Origin: Paraburkholderia fungorum
GTDB taxonomy: Bacteria > Pseudomonadota > Gammaproteobacteria > Burkholderiales > Burkholderiaceae
NCBI RefSeq assembly: GCF_900099835.1
Contig: NZ_FNKP01000004.1
Span: 310,001-374,000 of the forward strand
Direction of reading: 5' to 3'
DNA: 64,000 nucleotides
In this document: one piece after another, positions 62,701-64,000 of the stretch
Layout of the letters: every line of letters begins with the position of its first letter
How positions within the stretch are numbered: the first letter of the stretch is position 1
Made by a program: the position numbers and the translations under genes
Notes under the pieces: generated by a model
The model's database searches: none
Seen by the model: the letters and a program-made list of their open reading frames with translations, nothing else
What the model was told of the DNA's origin: nothing

Positions 62701-64000
62701 GCTTCGACGCGTCGGGCAATATCACATCGATCACCGACCACCTGGCGACCTCCCGCAGCCAGAACCTGGTTTACGACGATCTCAACCGTCTAGCGACCGC
62801 AAGCGGTACCTATGGCACACAAACCTACACCTACGATGGGGTAAGCAACCGACTATCGCGCAGTGCCAACGGTACGACGGAAGCCTATGCTTATCCATCC
62901 AGCTCCAACCGTTTGGCATCGGTCACCACCTCGGGAGGGAGCGCACGGAACTTTTCATATGAAGCGAGCGGTCAGATGTCGCAAGATGTGCGCGACAGCG
63001 GCCAAACCTACGTTTTTACGGTGAACGGAGACGGACGAGACGCCGCCGTCTCACTGAACGGCGAGGTGGCTGGCAGTTACCTTTACAATGCGCTGGGACA
63101 GCGGGTGCAGAAGATCGCGGGTGGTATCACCACCCAGTTGATATTCGATCGCGCTGGCCGCCTCATGGAAGAGACGGATGGTTATGGCGCAGTGCTGCGG
63201 GACTATGTCTGGTTGGACAGGGTTCCAGTGGCACTGGTGGATGACACTGGTTCAAGCCCGGTGATCTATTACATCCACACGGACCAGCTGGGCACGCCAC
63301 AGAAGATGACTGATGGATCCGCGAATATTGTATGGGACAATGTTACGGATCCGTTCGGTAATTCGGTTGCGACACAGGGAACAAGCTGGAGCGCGGCGAA
63401 CTGGGGCAGCTTCAACTGGGCTGGGACGATGCTGTCGTTGAGCAACCTCCGGTTCCCCGGGCAGTACTTTGACCGAGAGAGCGGGCTAAACCAGAACTGG
63501 AATCGGGACTACGATCCAACCACGGGGCGGTATGTGCAAAGCGACCCGGTGGGTTTGATTGGTGGCGTCAATACCTATCAATATTTAGCGAATCCTGTAA
63601 CGTGGATTGATCCGTTCGGATTAGAGAAAACTTACCAGACATACACAAAGCTCAACCCAGTTACCGGAGAAGTCTATACAGGCAGAACTAGCGGCGATGG
63701 AGATCCGCTGGCGAACATCGCGAGGCGCGATCGATACCATCACATGGGTGATAGGGGTTTCGGGCCTGCAGTTCTTGACGTATCTTCCACAGATGCCTGC
63801 GCGATTCGCGGTCGGGAGCAATTGCTGATTGACGCGCACGGTGGCGCGCGCTCTATGGGCGGAACGTCGGGTAACGCAATCAACGGGATCTCGCCCTACA
63901 ATCCTAAACTTTCAACGTTTTTGGGGGCTGCAGAAGCGGAGTTTGGCCCTATTGGCGGAAGCGGCGGCGGAGGAGCAAACCTCCCGCATGGAATTATTCC
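59733..64000 (+). CDS. Sec-exported RHS-repeat protein with GIY-YIG-like C-terminal toxin (3' partial)
   Basis: 1422 residues visible, open to the window edge. The start at 59733 follows AAGGA and gives the signal peptide FFRVIIVIFILILSKPALA. A Cys-rich segment (SGCGQNCASPQDVCDFWG; GCGCSGEG) precedes a DUF6531-like start (FEVTTDFETDGQNSLAFVRYY). Some 1000 residues of YD repeats follow (YDLNSN, YDAASRL, YDRADN). The RHS core has YIHTDQLGTPQKMTDGS, RFPGQYFDRESGL, YDPTTGRYVQSDPVGL and DPFGL at 1293-1297. After it comes a variable region with TGEVYTGRTSG (Tyr1315), an Arg/His-rich stretch and GREQLLI (Glu1362), a GIY-YIG/URI nuclease layout. No PAAR domain, so not an obvious T6SS effector. An immunity gene may lie beyond the edge. 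Confidence 0.9.
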   Translation, partial: MVAAIRTFFRVIIVIFILILSKPALAAWGTTTSSGCGQNCASPQDVCDFWGAAVLGYCLGIGPPIYSATGKMIGTHYSVSFVQEYPVIDGEAFLFCTAPYTYDGLAPSGCSLAVTVPEKQLGCGCSGEGMVGNPITLNIGNKFEVTTDFETDGQNSLAFVRYYNSQSQQKSSLGFNWRSNFDRGFRYNGGDASTSTIVWFTRPDGATYSFTNVSGAWLPSDVDVNMQLTSLGASGWVLADQNDNVETYTLNGQLTSIKTRSGYEQDLTYDADGNLVSVTDSFGRTLAFSVVNGVIHTMTDPDGKLYTYGYANLLSTSDQLVNVNFPGSNSPTIQYLYENASYPYALTGIVDEKGTRYATWSYDSTMRAVSSEHAGGVEATSLAYNLNSNGAGTVTTTNALGKEMIYTLGLVAGAGKITGISGPASANTAATSESFTYDSNGYIASHTDNNGNLTKYVNDTHGHVTSETDASGTEQARTITTAWDAIYNLPTETVQPGLTTDYTYSSGLLTTKSETDTTTTTAPYSTNGTLRTWTYTYFPTGLLHTVDGPLTGTVDTVAYTYTPQGCVASFTNEVGQVTSITSVNGRCEPLSSVDPNGVVSNYTYDDRGRITSVTINPGADQSETGFTYDLAGNLTDVTFPDSSTLTYAYDDAHRLTAITNNLGESITYSLDAMGNRTATAIKSASMVITKQQSATFDELGRLMADIGAASQTTTYKYDLNSNETATTDPRGKVYGHTFDVLNRLYQEVDPDSGYTTTAFNGKDEVIGVTDARSLGTTYVRDGFGNTIQRTSPDTGIDKFWYDLSGNIIRKVDARGVETDFAYDAASRLISQTFPTASSENVTFGYDATANGNKGVGHLTSFTDPSGSTASVYDALGRVVSDARLVAGVSHVMTYTYDRADNILTETYPSGRIVAYARDATGRITAVTTQQNSGAAQVSIVAGASYQPFGPLAGLTFGNGLAASITSDLDYQPTGFKVTNGTTTIQNITNGFDASGNITSITDHLATSRSQNLVYDDLNRLATASGTYGTQTYTYDGVSNRLSRSANGTTEAYAYPSSSNRLASVTTSGGSARNFSYEASGQMSQDVRDSGQTYVFTVNGDGRDAAVSLNGEVAGSYLYNALGQRVQKIAGGITTQLIFDRAGRLMEETDGYGAVLRDYVWLDRVPVALVDDTGSSPVIYYIHTDQLGTPQKMTDGSANIVWDNVTDPFGNSVATQGTSWSAANWGSFNWAGTMLSLSNLRFPGQYFDRESGLNQNWNRDYDPTTGRYVQSDPVGLIGGVNTYQYLANPVTWIDPFGLEKTYQTYTKLNPVTGEVYTGRTSGDGDPLANIARRDRYHHMGDRGFGPAVLDVSSTDACAIRGREQLLIDAHGGARSMGGTSGNAINGISPYNPKLSTFLGAAEAEFGPIGGSGGGGANLPHGII

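Noticed and set aside
1..64000. CRISPR arrays, tRNA or rRNA genes, replication origin
   Set aside because: No regularly spaced short repeats, cloverleaf-like or rRNA sequences, or iteron arrays were recognised; the dispersed repeats are irregular and intergenic.

Overview
The window looks like accessory DNA from a Burkholderiaceae genome (Paraburkholderia/Caballeronia type), probably a megaplasmid or secondary chromosome. The evidence is high GC, an imuA-imuB-dnaE2 mutagenesis operon with LexA boxes, IS66 and IS30 elements, LysR/DMT/TSUP-type genes and several small proteins of a kind I associate with Burkholderia. I see no rRNA, tRNA, replication origin or CRISPR array. The genus is inference.

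Region 1 (about 1-11.6 kb) is a plasmid- or ICE-like nucleic-acid-processing block: a NADAR-domain protein, an Mre11/SbcD-like nuclease, an unknown protein, a Rad50/SbcC-like ATPase, several small proteins, a solitary DpdA-like (queuine tRNA-ribosyltransferase-related) protein, a UvrD-type helicase and a tyrosine-recombinase pseudogene. Most genes from 0.6 to 7.4 kb are preceded by the same kind of leader: a T-rich stretch, then tandem GC hairpins, the last of which holds or encloses the ribosome binding site.

Region 2 (11.8-33 kb) is a mosaic of single genes, pseudogenes and repeats. It holds a LysE exporter, an IS66 element with an 8-bp target duplication that splits an older gene, lipoproteins, an RsbQ-like hydrolase next to a PAS hybrid histidine kinase, a chemoreceptor, an MgtC-family protein, a TonB-receptor fragment, a RidA homologue and an Imm26-like gene. 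Region 3 (33-41.3 kb) has a nucleotidyltransferase, a glutamate racemase homologue lacking its second catalytic cysteine, GNAT and Nudix enzymes, a TSUP permease, a second copy of an alpha/beta hydrolase seen at 18 kb, a GFA protein, and a LysR regulator divergent from two half-size DMT transporters. Dispersed intergenic repeats are dense from 12 to 52 kb.

Region 4 (41.8-58.3 kb) is the SOS mutagenesis region. A LexA box precedes imuA-imuB-dnaE2 followed by an SRAP (YedK/HMCES) gene, all on the minus strand. About 8 kb further on, a second imuA and a broken imuB have their own LexA box. Between them lie small hypothetical genes, a lipoprotein metallopeptidase-like two-gene unit and an IS30-family element. 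Region 5 (58.3-64 kb) is AT-richer at its left edge and carries two exported proteins: a tail-fibre-like protein and a large Sec-exported RHS-repeat protein. The visible C-terminus of the RHS protein resembles a GIY-YIG/URI nuclease toxin, and the gene runs off the window.
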